Of a stretch of 64,000 bases of DNA, positions 27,084 to 36,032 are shown one piece after another. Numbering within the stretch: the first letter of the stretch is position 1; each line of letters begins with the position of its first letter. A model generated the notes under the pieces. It worked only from the letters and a program-made list of their open reading frames with translations. It made no database searches and had not been told where the DNA came from. Source of the DNA: Pseudoxanthomonas sp. Lineage in GTDB: Bacteria; Pseudomonadota; Gammaproteobacteria; Xanthomonadales; Xanthomonadaceae. Where the stretch lies: positions 1,798,001 to 1,862,000 of the forward strand of contig NZ_CP114978.1 of assembly GCF_027498035.1 (NCBI RefSeq), given 5' to 3'. Both the position numbers and the translations under genes were made by a program.

Positions 27084-29024
27084 TCAGCGAATCGGCAGTT
27101 CGAACGGGCCGGCCGGCAGCGCCGCTGAATCGTAGAGGTTGACGAGCGGATTGTCGGCCCACGCATAGCGCACGCGGGTCGCCTCGCTGGCGCGTTCGCC
27201 CTGCAGGCGCACCTGGTCGCCCTCGACGACGGCATGCGCATAGCGGCAACTGGCCTGAACCTCGCCGCAGAGCTCGAAGCCCAGGACATCCGGTCCACCT
27301 TGCGCGACCAGGGCGCCGTCGATCCCGCCGAAGCGCACGAGCACGTCTGGCCCCGCGTGCCAGGCACGCAGGGCAACCGGACCGCTGGATGACGAAGCCA
27401 CCCCATACACTTCCGCGCGCGCCGCACGGGCCAGTCGTCGCCCGACTTCCTGCTTGTTGGCAGGATGGATGTCGCCGACTTCCCCCAGATCTACGGTGAC
27501 CGCCAACGCGGCATGTGGATCGGCTGCGACCACCTGCCGCTGGGCCTCGCGAAGTTCGGCCCAGTTGCTGGTTGCCGGCGCGCTGGCCAATGCCCCGTAA
27601 CCTGCCAGCTGCACCACCAGCAGCGGAAGCGCTGGTCCGAACTGCGCACGAAGATCGTCGCGCCAGGTCGTCAACCGGCGCGCATAGCGTGCGGGTTCGT
27701 GCGCATTCGATTCGCCCTGGTACCACACCGCGCCGCGCAGGCCATAGCCACCCAGCGGTGCCATCATGCCGTTATGCAGCGTGCCAAAGCCGAATGCAGG
27801 CATCCACGGCGCTGCCGGTGGCATGCCGGCATCAGGATCCTCCGCGCGCACCTGCCAGTCTGCATCCAGGCCGATTCGCGTGCCGTCGGCCAGTACCAGT
27901 GCGCGGCCCGCCGCGGGGCCGGTGATGCCGCCTTGCCGATAGGTATTCAGGACATTCAGGACAATCGCGTTGGAACCGGCTTGCAAGCTGCCGGTGGCGA
28001 TTGCATAGCGGCGCTCCACGCCGGACCCGTACGTGGTCCCGACACCAGCGCCGTTGACCCACGCGGTGTCAACTTCATCCACGCGGCCCAGTTCCAGGGT
28101 GGCCGATTGCTTCGCCTGCGCCGCGGTGAGGTCAACCGTCGTCCGGTACCAGCTCAGTCCGACATGGTCCACCAGCGCAGGTGCGACCCATTGGGAAGAC
28201 GGCCGCGCCGACACCCAGTGCCCGGTGTCCCGCGATCGCCATGGAAGGTCGCCAGGCTGCTGCCGTGGCCGTCCGCGCCACCAGGCCTCCCACATCGATA
28301 TCCATGGTTGAACCGCCGCATCGGGATCACGCGCGTGCAGGTCGAGCAGATCCAGCCCGGCATCGGCGCCACCTGCCGCGCGCAGTGCGGACGGACTGGT
28401 CCACGCCTCGATCCTCGAGCCATTCCATGAAGCGTTGATCAGGCCCAGCGGCACGGCCATGTCGCGATGCAGTTCACGGGCGAAATACCAGCACACCGCC
28501 GAGAACGACCGTACGCTTTCCGGCGTGGCCGAGGCCCAGACGGCAGGCACGTCGAAGGTGCTGCGTGGCGTCTCGCTGCTGCCCTTCGGCACGCGCATCA
28601 AGCGAATCAACGGGTCGGCGGCGGCCGCGATCTCGGCGTTAGCGTCGAGCGCGCGTTCCACCGGAAATTCCATGTTCGATTGCCCACCGCACAGCCAGAC
28701 ATCGCCGACGAGCACGTCGTCGAGGTGAAGCTGGTCCTGCCCTGCCGAAACATCCAGCGTGAATGGTCCGCCGGCAGGCTGCGATGGCAACGCTGCACGC
28801 CAGTCGCCATTGGACGCGGCATGCACGCGAGTCACCTGCTCGGCAAAGCGCACGGTGACCTGCGCCCCCGGCGTTGCCGTTCCCCAGATCGGAATCGGTT
28901 GGTCGCGCTGGAAGACCGCATGCTCGGTAAATGGCGCGCCGAGCAGGATCCCGGCCCATGCCGCCTGCACCACACTCGACAACACCAGGACCAGCAAAAG
29001 GGCCTGCGCTCGCCTCGCACGCAT
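27084..29024 (-). CDS. Exported sialate O-acetylesterase-type carbohydrate esterase
   Basis: A 646-residue protein with signal peptide (MRARRAQALLLVLVLSSVVQ, cleavage near AAWA). The SGNH-type active site is split as usual: GDVWLCGGQSNMEFPVERA (Ser) and GAVWYQGESNAHEP; the late Asp-His is DLGEVGDIHPANKQEVGRRL. A beta-sandwich domain interrupts the catalytic parts. Family members remove acetyl groups from sialic acid or, in plant-associated Xanthomonads, from hemicellulose/pectin sugars. Last gene of the galactose operon; its ATG forms TGATG with the aldolase-lactonase stop. De-acetylating the imported galactose-containing ligand is an inference. Confidence 0.85.
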   Translation of the reverse strand: MRARRAQALLLVLVLSSVVQAAWAGILLGAPFTEHAVFQRDQPIPIWGTATPGAQVTVRFAEQVTRVHAASNGDWRAALPSQPAGGPFTLDVSAGQDQLHLDDVLVGDVWLCGGQSNMEFPVERALDANAEIAAAADPLIRLMRVPKGSSETPRSTFDVPAVWASATPESVRSFSAVCWYFARELHRDMAVPLGLINASWNGSRIEAWTSPSALRAAGGADAGLDLLDLHARDPDAAVQPWISMWEAWWRGRPRQQPGDLPWRSRDTGHWVSARPSSQWVAPALVDHVGLSWYRTTVDLTAAQAKQSATLELGRVDEVDTAWVNGAGVGTTYGSGVERRYAIATGSLQAGSNAIVLNVLNTYRQGGITGPAAGRALVLADGTRIGLDADWQVRAEDPDAGMPPAAPWMPAFGFGTLHNGMMAPLGGYGLRGAVWYQGESNAHEPARYARRLTTWRDDLRAQFGPALPLLVVQLAGYGALASAPATSNWAELREAQRQVVAADPHAALAVTVDLGEVGDIHPANKQEVGRRLARAARAEVYGVASSSSGPVALRAWHAGPDVLVRFGGIDGALVAQGGPDVLGFELCGEVQASCRYAHAVVEGDQVRLQGERASEATRVRYAWADNPLVNLYDSAALPAGPFELPIR

Positions 29025-30472
29025 CACGGTGCGATGACGAACAGGCCACCTGATCCCGGCGCGCGCTCAAGCGCCTGCGGTGATAGCCGCGCCCTGGCGG
29101 TGGTGACAAACAGGCGTCCGTCTTCGCCAAAACACAGGCTGCCGACGTGATGGGCCGGCACCGCCACCGAGCGCAGTACCGCGCCGTTCTCGGCCAGTTC
29201 CACCACCGCATCACCGCCCCACATCGCCACCCACAGCCGCCCATCCGGCGCGCGCGCCATGCCATCGGGCTTTCCGGGCACACCAAGGAAATCGGTAACC
29301 ACGCGCGGTTCTTCCAGCCTGCCGTGCTCGATGTCCACCGCATAGGCCAGCAGCGTCCGCGCCAGCGTGTCGATCACGTATAGCGTGCCGCCATCGGCCG
29401 AGAACGCCATGCCATTGGCCACGCCGAGTCCTTCGGCCACCTTCCGGGCCGGCTGGTCGACGGATGGCGCATAGAAGAGCGCGCCCTTCCCGGCCAGCAG
29501 TCCGCGGTGCATCGAACCACCCCACAAGCCGTTACGCGGGTCGATCACCAGATCGTTGAGGCGACAGCCCGGGCCGACTTCGATCCGCGGCCCGGCCTGT
29601 ACCTGGCCAGCGGCATCCAGCCGGACGAAATGCTCCTCGCCATTGCCGACCAACTGGCCGTCCACCAGGCCCAGTGCCCACACCGGCTCGGGCAATGCAG
29701 TCCGCGTGCAGGCCTGGCCATCCCAGCGCAACAGGCTCGGCCGGGTCGGATCGACCCACAACACCTGATCGTCCATCACCAGCGGCGACTCGCCGACCAG
29801 CGCCTGTGGATTGCAGAGCAATGTCGCGGGCGATGCCGTGCGTCGCTGCAGGGCCTGGGTCCAGGCCCTTGCACGCGCGCCGACCTCCGTGGCATCGCGG
29901 CCGGGCCGGTACACATCCGAGCCAACCCCGACCCCACGCACGCCGGCTTGCCACAGGCCGTCCAGTTCCTCGTGCGCGACGCCGCCAACAGCCAGCAGCG
30001 TCACGTCTGCTGGCAGCACCACCGATAGCGCCGCCAGCCGCTCGCGGGCCTGGTGCGCGGGGAACGCCTTCAGGTGCCGCGCCCCGGCAGCGATGGCGGC
30101 GAACGCTTCGCTGGGAGACGAGAAACCCGGCACCGGCACCATGCCGTGCGCCAACGTCGCGGAGATGACGGCGGCGTCGGTATTGGGCGAGACGATGAAC
30201 GCACATCCCCCTTCGGCCAGGCGCGCGACATCGGTGGCGGCGACCACGGTCCCCGCGCCAATCAGCATGCGCCCTTCGAAGTGCCGGGCCAGCCGCGTGA
30301 TCGTGTCGAACGGCGCCGGGGAATTGAGCGGCACTTCGGCCAGTCGCACGCCGGCATCGAACAGGGCTTCGACCACGGCGATGGCATCGTCACCGGGCAG
30401 GCCGCGAAGAATCGCAATCAGCGGAACCTCCGCCAGCCATGCTTCGAATTGCGTAAGGCGCGCGTTGCTCAT
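29024..30472 (-). CDS. dgoA: Fused KDPGal aldolase (DgoA) and SMP-30 lactonase
   Basis: A 482-residue two-domain protein, start at 30472 overlapping the dgoK stop by 4 bp. Residues 1-~208 are a KDPG/KDPGal aldolase: PLIAILRG, AEVPLNSP with E46, LIGAGTVV, and HLKAFPA with Schiff-base K135. From ~217 to the end is an SMP-30/gluconolactonase beta-propeller: GESPLVMDD, CRLNDLVIDPRNGLWGGSMH, GVANGMAFS and KPDGMARAPDGRLWVAMWGG supply the metal ligands. It would perform both lactone opening and the final C-C cleavage to pyruvate and glyceraldehyde-3-phosphate in the DeLey-Doudoroff galactose pathway. Usually these are separate genes. No stop or frameshift is visible at the junction. Confidence 0.85.
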   Translation of the reverse strand: MSNARLTQFEAWLAEVPLIAILRGLPGDDAIAVVEALFDAGVRLAEVPLNSPAPFDTITRLARHFEGRMLIGAGTVVAATDVARLAEGGCAFIVSPNTDAAVISATLAHGMVPVPGFSSPSEAFAAIAAGARHLKAFPAHQARERLAALSVVLPADVTLLAVGGVAHEELDGLWQAGVRGVGVGSDVYRPGRDATEVGARARAWTQALQRRTASPATLLCNPQALVGESPLVMDDQVLWVDPTRPSLLRWDGQACTRTALPEPVWALGLVDGQLVGNGEEHFVRLDAAGQVQAGPRIEVGPGCRLNDLVIDPRNGLWGGSMHRGLLAGKGALFYAPSVDQPARKVAEGLGVANGMAFSADGGTLYVIDTLARTLLAYAVDIEHGRLEEPRVVTDFLGVPGKPDGMARAPDGRLWVAMWGGDAVVELAENGAVLRSVAVPAHHVGSLCFGEDGRLFVTTARARLSPQALERAPGSGGLFVIAP

Positions 30473-31392
30473 GACGCCAGCACCGCGCGATGGAGCGCCA
30501 TGAATCCGCGCGTCACCGCATCGTGCGATGCCAACGGCAAGCCTTGCCCACCCAGCACCGCCAGCGCCCGCGCGTACAGCGCGCAGACCGGAGCCGCGCC
30601 CACCAGTGGCACCGGCCGATCCAAGGCATCCGGCCACAGTCGCTGCACGTCCGCCAGCTCGGCACCGATCAACAGGCCACGCAACCACGACGCACCGTCA
30701 TGACGCGACAGGTCACCACGGATCACCCGGGCACGCGCGCCAAACAGCAATGTCCCCAAGCCAGGCCCCGCATGAGCGGCGCGCAATCCAGCGTCGAACA
30801 CCTCGCCTTCCACGGCCGGCCCGTCGACCACTGACGCAAGCAGGCCGGCGGAGGTCAGCCGGTCGAAGATCTCACCGGACATGGCGGTGAGAAATTCCAC
30901 CACGGCCCCACCCTGCAATCGCACCCATTTGCTGTGGGTGCCCGGCAGGACCACCAGGCCATCGGGCGGCACCGCGCCAGCGGCCATCAACCCGAGCAGT
31001 TCGGTCTCCTCCCCGCGCATGATGTCCGGTGCGTCGTCGGCGGTCCGGCGGCAGGCCAGGCCCGGCACGATGGCGACCGCAACCTCGCCGACCTCGACGC
31101 GATGCAGGCGCTGCGCCAGCGCCGCCGGCGTTGCCGGGCAGTCCAGATAGCCAGCATCGCTCCAGCCGATGTTCGAACCGACCATGCCGCAGGCATAGCG
31201 ATGCGTCGCATCAGGCCAGCGCGCCGCGAGTCCGGCCACCATCGACTGCATCTGTGAACGGTCGAGCCCTGCGATTCCGCGCGGCTGTTCGACCTGGTCC
31301 ATCACCTGTCCCTCGGAGTCGATCAGGAACGCGCGGAAGTTCGTGCTCCCCCAGTTGATCCCCACGATGGGTGCCTGTGCCCCGGCCGTCAT
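30469..31392 (-). CDS. dgoK: 2-dehydro-3-deoxygalactonokinase
   Basis: A 307-residue sugar-acid kinase phosphorylating 2-keto-3-deoxygalactonate. The N-terminal phosphate loop is INWGSTNFRAFLID. Further family features are GMVGSNIGWSDAGY, MRGEETELLG, VVLPGTHSKWVRLQ and the C-terminal LLIGAELADVQRLWP. Both ends overlap neighbours by 4 bp (SDR upstream, aldolase-lactonase downstream), so the genes are translationally coupled. Confidence 0.92.
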   Translation of the reverse strand: MTAGAQAPIVGINWGSTNFRAFLIDSEGQVMDQVEQPRGIAGLDRSQMQSMVAGLAARWPDATHRYACGMVGSNIGWSDAGYLDCPATPAALAQRLHRVEVGEVAVAIVPGLACRRTADDAPDIMRGEETELLGLMAAGAVPPDGLVVLPGTHSKWVRLQGGAVVEFLTAMSGEIFDRLTSAGLLASVVDGPAVEGEVFDAGLRAAHAGPGLGTLLFGARARVIRGDLSRHDGASWLRGLLIGAELADVQRLWPDALDRPVPLVGAAPVCALYARALAVLGGQGLPLASHDAVTRGFMALHRAVLAS

Positions 31393-32126
31393 CGACGCGT
31401 CACTCCAGCACCACCATCGAGCGGAAACACCGCGCCTGTTATCCAGCCACTGCGCGACGATGCCAGGAACAGCGCCAGCTCGGCCGCATCGTCCGGCGTC
31501 CCCAGCCGCCCCAGGGGATGTCGTTGCACATTGCGATCCCGTGCCGCTTGCGGATCGTCGCTCCGTTCAAACGAGGCCTGGAGCATCGGCGTATCCACCG
31601 ATGCCGGCGCGATGCAGTTGACCCGGATCCCATCGGGCGCGAACTCCAGCGCGCACGTCCGCGCTACTTCCTCCAACGCCGCCTTGGATGCCGCATAGGC
31701 CGCCAAGGTCGGTGTCGCGAAACGTGCATTGATCGAAGACACCAGCACGATGCTCCCACCGGCCTGGCACATGCCGGGCACGACCGCGCGCATCACCCGG
31801 ACCGCACCGAGCACGTTGACCGAAAAGGTGTCCATCCAGAGCGCGTCGTCATTGTCCAAGGTCCCGCCCGAAGGGCAGACCCCGGCGCAGTGCACGACGG
31901 CATCGAAGGCACCGAGCGCATCGACCAGCCGACCGATGCCGGCGGCCACCGCCCCGGCATCGCCGACATCGGCGCGGGCAAATGCATCCGCGCCATGGAC
32001 CACGCTCCGATCCAGCGCCGCGACCCTGGCGCCATCGGCCCGCAATCGCGACAGGACTGCCGCACCGATGCCGCTGGCGGCTCCGGTGACCAGCGCAATC
32101 TTTCCATGCATCGAGCCTTCGCTCAT
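31389..32126 (-). CDS. SDR-family dehydrogenase, probable galactose 1-dehydrogenase
   Basis: A classical short-chain dehydrogenase of about 245 residues. I place the start at 32126 (GCAGGAAAG before ATG); 32144 and 32111 are alternatives. Motifs: TGAASGIGAAV (cofactor loop), HCAGV, VLVSSINARF with catalytic Ser, AAYAASKAAL with Tyr and Lys, and the C-terminal SGWITGAVFPLDGGAG. Position between the TonB receptor and dgoK suggests NAD(P)-dependent oxidation of galactose (or a related sugar) to the lactone. Confidence 0.82.
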   Translation of the reverse strand: MSEGSMHGKIALVTGAASGIGAAVLSRLRADGARVAALDRSVVHGADAFARADVGDAGAVAAGIGRLVDALGAFDAVVHCAGVCPSGGTLDNDDALWMDTFSVNVLGAVRVMRAVVPGMCQAGGSIVLVSSINARFATPTLAAYAASKAALEEVARTCALEFAPDGIRVNCIAPASVDTPMLQASFERSDDPQAARDRNVQRHPLGRLGTPDDAAELALFLASSRSGWITGAVFPLDGGAGVTRR

Positions 32127-32155
32127 CTTTCCTGCATCCTTCATGCGGTCCGTGC

Positions 32156-34849
32156 TCAGAACCGGTAGGTCAGCAAGGCTTTGTAGGAGCGGCCAAAGAC
32201 GACATTGGTCCGCAACCCCTCCTCATAGCCGTCATAGGTCCGCTGCTCGCTGTCGAGCAGGTTGTTGGCCTCCAGCTTCAACGACAGCGCATCACTGAAA
32301 TCGTAGCTGAAGCTGGCCGAGAGATCCTTGTAGGTGTCGTTGTAGATGCCGGTGGCCGCCGCCGACAGGCCCACCAGGTATTCGTCGCGCCAGTTGTAGG
32401 CCACGCGTGCACCAAACGGGCCGTTCTCGTAGTAGCCAATCAGGTTCACGTTGTTCTTCGACAACCCAGGGAAGGTCAGCGCATTGCCATTGACGTCACG
32501 GATCGGCGTTTCCGAATCAATCCAGGTGTAGGTGGCGACCATGCCAAATCCTTCGAACATGCCGCTGAAGGGCACCTGCGCCAGGAACTCGGCACCACGC
32601 ACGCTGGCGCTGTCGCCGTTGACCTTGCGCAGCACCAGGTAGTTGGTGCCGTTGTAGGTCTCGGCCGTCTGCTGCTGCACGATGAAGGTCGACACGTCCT
32701 TGTAGAACAGGCCCGCCGACAACATGCCCTGGCCGCCGTAGTACCACTCCAGCGACAGGTCGTACTGGGTCGCCTTGAACGGATCCAGGTCTGGCGCGCC
32801 ACCGGTACCCGTGCCAAGCGATATCTGGGTGCCGTTGGTATCGAACACGGCGTTGTTGTTGAGGGTCACGCCGTTGTTGAGGTCTTCGGTGTTCGGGAAC
32901 GCCACCACCTTGGCTGCGCCGCCGCGCAGCACCAGCGTGTCGCTGAGCTGCAGCCTGGCCACGCCGGAGGGCAGGAACTCGCGGTCGTTGCGACGGAACA
33001 CCGACGGCTGCGCCACGCCTGCCGCATCGAGCAGGTTGCCGCGTGATTCCAGGTCGCGATCGACCATCCGCACGCCGACGTTGCCGGAGAACCCCATGCT
33101 CCCGAGGGTGGCATCCCAGTTGAGCTTGGCGTAGGCCTCCAGGAAATCCTCATCCACGCCGAAGGTGGCGGCATAGGCCAGGGCGTTGTTGCGCGGGTCC
33201 AGGCACTGCGCATTCTGCGAGATCGCCGGGATCGTGGTGAAGGTGTCGCAACCGCCGAACTGCGCCCTGTACGCCCCCAGGTAGGCGCGCGGCAGCCCTG
33301 CGAATTCACCCGTCAGGAAGTTGCCATTGCTGTAGACCCGGAGATAGTCGGCCAGCTCGGTGGCCGGAATCCCGCCGACGGGACGGATGTCGGCACGCAA
33401 CGGATTCTGTTCGCTCTCCATGCGGTTGAAGCGGGCGCCGAAGTCCAGGGAGGTGAAGGCCCCCTGGTCGAACAACAGGCTCCAGTCGGTACGCAGCGCC
33501 TTGCTGTCCGTTTCGGCGCGCCAGTCATTGTCGAACATGATGGTCATGCGCCACTGGGCCGGATCGGTCACGTCGATGCCGCTGACGTTGAAGCTGCCGA
33601 AGCTGCCGCTGCGCAGGTCGAAGTCCGTCACCGAGGTCAGCCCGGCCGCCGGCGCCAGGCGCATGTAGCGCTGGTGGTAGCTCGCCGTGGACCTGGCCCA
33701 GTTGGCCTCGACACTGCCGTCCAGGCGATCGCCCACCCGGAACTTGGCGCGCAACGCCGAAGACCAGGTATCCGAATCCACGTCCGCCACTTCGGTATTG
33801 AGCAGCACCGTGCCGGTGGAGCGCCCGGCCAGCAGGATGTCGTGGTCCGAATAGACGGCATTGGTCAGGCCCGCCGCCGGATTGAAGGCGACCCAGTAGC
33901 GATCGCGTTCGGCCTGCTGGCGCGCGTAGAAGGTATCGGCGGTGATTTCCACGCCGTCTGCCGGCCGCCACTGCAGCACCGCGCTGACGCCGGTCTTTTC
34001 GCGATCATCGTCGATGTTCTGCGCGCGCATGTCGGTGCTGCCGAAGCGGGTATTGCCGTCGGCATCGGTGTAGCGGGCGTAGCCGGAGAACGTGTCCAGG
34101 CCCTGCTGCACCACCTCGCGCTTGCCGTAGGTGGCCGAGATCAGCGCGCCGAAGGTGCGGTCGGCATTGCGCATGCTGAGCAGACCGAATGCATTGCTGC
34201 CAACGTCTTTGGACAGCTCGTCGTAGGTGCCAGCCAGGCTGACCACGTTCTGGGTGACATCGCCATCCAGCGGCATGCGCGTATTGATGTCGATGATGCC
34301 GCCCAGGCCACCGGCGATCTGGTCGGCACCAGCCAGCTTTGTCACCGACAGGCGCGAGATCAACTCCGAAGGGACCAGTGAGAGCAGGCCATAGGTCGAA
34401 GTTGCCAGCTGGTCCAGGCCGTTCCCGCCGCGACCGGTGGCGTCCACGATCTGGCGGCCGTTGTACAGGATCACGTTCTCTTTCATGCCTCGGACCAGGA
34501 TGTCGCTACCCTCGCCCATGCCGCGTTCCAGCTGCACGCCGGCCACGCGCGCCAGCGATTCGGCCACGTTGGTATCGGGCAGCTTGCCGATGTCATCGGC
34601 CACCACCGCATCGACGATCTGCGCCGAATCGCGCTTGATGTCGCGCGCGGCCTCCAGGCTGCCACGGATGCCGACCACGCTGACCGAATCCAGCGTTTTT
34701 GCTTCGCCCTGCTGCGGCGCGGCCTGCTCCGGAACGGATGGCTCCGCGACCACCGCCTCTGCGGGCGCGGTCTGCGCGGCGGCCATCACCGGTGCCAACA
34801 GGCACGCCCCCACGGCCATGAACAAGGTTGAACGTCGAACGTTACGCAT
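32156..34849 (-). CDS. TonB-dependent outer-membrane receptor
   Basis: An 897-residue receptor: signal peptide (MRNVRRSTLFMAVGACLLAP, cleavage after MAAAQ), TonB-box-like LDSVSVVGIRGSL, plug domain (VADDIGKLPDTNVAESLARV, GGLGGIIDINTRMPLDG), and a beta-barrel ending RSYKALLTYRF with the terminal Phe. The form is that of Xanthomonas carbohydrate-uptake receptors. It leads the galactose operon, with GGGGGAGGG before the start and the IclR-type palindrome about 115 bp upstream. Ligand is likely a galactose-bearing oligosaccharide (inference from neighbours). Confidence 0.9.
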   Translation of the reverse strand: MRNVRRSTLFMAVGACLLAPVMAAAQTAPAEAVVAEPSVPEQAAPQQGEAKTLDSVSVVGIRGSLEAARDIKRDSAQIVDAVVADDIGKLPDTNVAESLARVAGVQLERGMGEGSDILVRGMKENVILYNGRQIVDATGRGGNGLDQLATSTYGLLSLVPSELISRLSVTKLAGADQIAGGLGGIIDINTRMPLDGDVTQNVVSLAGTYDELSKDVGSNAFGLLSMRNADRTFGALISATYGKREVVQQGLDTFSGYARYTDADGNTRFGSTDMRAQNIDDDREKTGVSAVLQWRPADGVEITADTFYARQQAERDRYWVAFNPAAGLTNAVYSDHDILLAGRSTGTVLLNTEVADVDSDTWSSALRAKFRVGDRLDGSVEANWARSTASYHQRYMRLAPAAGLTSVTDFDLRSGSFGSFNVSGIDVTDPAQWRMTIMFDNDWRAETDSKALRTDWSLLFDQGAFTSLDFGARFNRMESEQNPLRADIRPVGGIPATELADYLRVYSNGNFLTGEFAGLPRAYLGAYRAQFGGCDTFTTIPAISQNAQCLDPRNNALAYAATFGVDEDFLEAYAKLNWDATLGSMGFSGNVGVRMVDRDLESRGNLLDAAGVAQPSVFRRNDREFLPSGVARLQLSDTLVLRGGAAKVVAFPNTEDLNNGVTLNNNAVFDTNGTQISLGTGTGGAPDLDPFKATQYDLSLEWYYGGQGMLSAGLFYKDVSTFIVQQQTAETYNGTNYLVLRKVNGDSASVRGAEFLAQVPFSGMFEGFGMVATYTWIDSETPIRDVNGNALTFPGLSKNNVNLIGYYENGPFGARVAYNWRDEYLVGLSAAATGIYNDTYKDLSASFSYDFSDALSLKLEANNLLDSEQRTYDGYEEGLRTNVVFGRSYKALLTYRF

Positions 34850-34963
34850 GAGTTGGGCCCTCCCCCAAGTGTGGGACCCGGAACCAGCTCGCCTGTGATG
34901 GCCAACCCGCCCCGGGTCCAGCGCTATCCGTTAGTTGCTGCTGCGCTGCGGCTTGGCAGCGTG

Positions 34964-34978
34964 TCGCTAATATAGCAA
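34964..34978. promoter_or_regulatory. IclR-type operator in the divergent galactose promoter
   Basis: TCGCTA-ATA-TAGCAA, a near-perfect palindrome differing at one base from the site at 38482-38496. A perfect TATAAT (34979-34984) directly follows on the plus strand and would serve the aldolase-dehydratase pair. The receptor start is 115 bp away on the other side. It therefore could control both transcription units. Confidence 0.65.
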
Positions 34979-35099
34979 TATAATTTTGCCGCACACGCTG
35001 CACTGCAGCGACAACTCAAGCACTGGAAGCAAAGCCTCTCGTTTTCCGCGAAAGCTTCGTTGCTTCCATCGGTACACAAAATTCGACGAGACCACGCGC

Positions 35100-36032
35100 A
35101 TGTCCGAGCTGCAAGGCGTTTTCCCCATCCTTCCGACCATCTTCCATGCCGACGGCAGCGTCGATGAAACCGGCACCTCCAACGTCTTCGAATACCTGCT
35201 GGGCGCCGGCGCCGCCGGCGTGGTGTTCCCAGGCCTGGCCAGCGAATACGACATGCTGACGCCGGAAGAGCGCCTCCACCTGACGGCCTGCATTGGCCGC
35301 TGGAACGAGGGCCGCGTCCCGGTGATCGTCGGCGCTAGCGCCGGATCGCTGGACCAGGCGGTGGCCTACGCCCGCGCCGGGGCCGACATCGGCGCGGCCG
35401 CGGCGATGGTGCTGACGCCCCACGCACACGCCGGCGACCCGACGGCGATGGCCGCGTTCTTCAACGACCTGCATGCACGCAGCGGCGTGGCGATCATGTT
35501 GCAGAACGCACCGGCCCCGATGGGCATTGGGTTGGGCGTGGACGAGGTCGTTTCGCTGGCCGCGCGCGTGCCGGGCATCGCGTACGTCAAGGAAGAAACC
35601 ATGCCGTCCGGCCACCGCATCACGGCCCTGGGCCAGCGCACGGCCGGCTCGGTCCGCGCCGTGTTCGGCGGCGCCGGCGCCCGCTATGTCCTGGACGAAC
35701 TGGCGCGTGGCGCGGTGGGCACCATGCCCGCCTGCGAGATCACCGAAGTGCACGTCGCGATGCTGGCAGCCTGGGCTGCGGGTGATCGCGAGTCTGCGCG
35801 CACGCTTTTCGAGCGCACCCTGCCGCTGCTGAGCATGCAGGCCATCTTTCGTTGGCGCCTGACCAAGGCCGTACTCAAGCGCCGCGGCCTTATCGCCAGC
35901 GACCACGTCCGCGCACCGGGCCCGGCGCTGGACAGGGAGGATCAACGCGAGCTGGATATCCTGCTCAACCGCATCGCCGACCTGGTTCCGATGGACTCGG
36001 CACCGGGCAGGACCAGGAAGCCATCCGCATGA
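35100..36032 (+). CDS. DapA-family aldolase
   Basis: A 310-residue class I aldolase of the dihydrodipicolinate synthase/KDG aldolase superfamily, starting at 35100 (MSELQGVFPILPTIF). Schiff-base lysine K164 is in AYVKEETMPSG. The catalytic tyrosine of the usual YNxP motif is replaced (MLQNAPAPMG), and the GTTGE motif reads GLASEY, so the chemistry may differ from DapA. Context suggests cleavage of, or water addition to, a 2-keto-3-deoxy sugar acid. Its TGA overlaps the dehydratase ATG. Confidence 0.8.
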   Translation: MSELQGVFPILPTIFHADGSVDETGTSNVFEYLLGAGAAGVVFPGLASEYDMLTPEERLHLTACIGRWNEGRVPVIVGASAGSLDQAVAYARAGADIGAAAAMVLTPHAHAGDPTAMAAFFNDLHARSGVAIMLQNAPAPMGIGLGVDEVVSLAARVPGIAYVKEETMPSGHRITALGQRTAGSVRAVFGGAGARYVLDELARGAVGTMPACEITEVHVAMLAAWAAGDRESARTLFERTLPLLSMQAIFRWRLTKAVLKRRGLIASDHVRAPGPALDREDQRELDILLNRIADLVPMDSAPGRTRKPSA

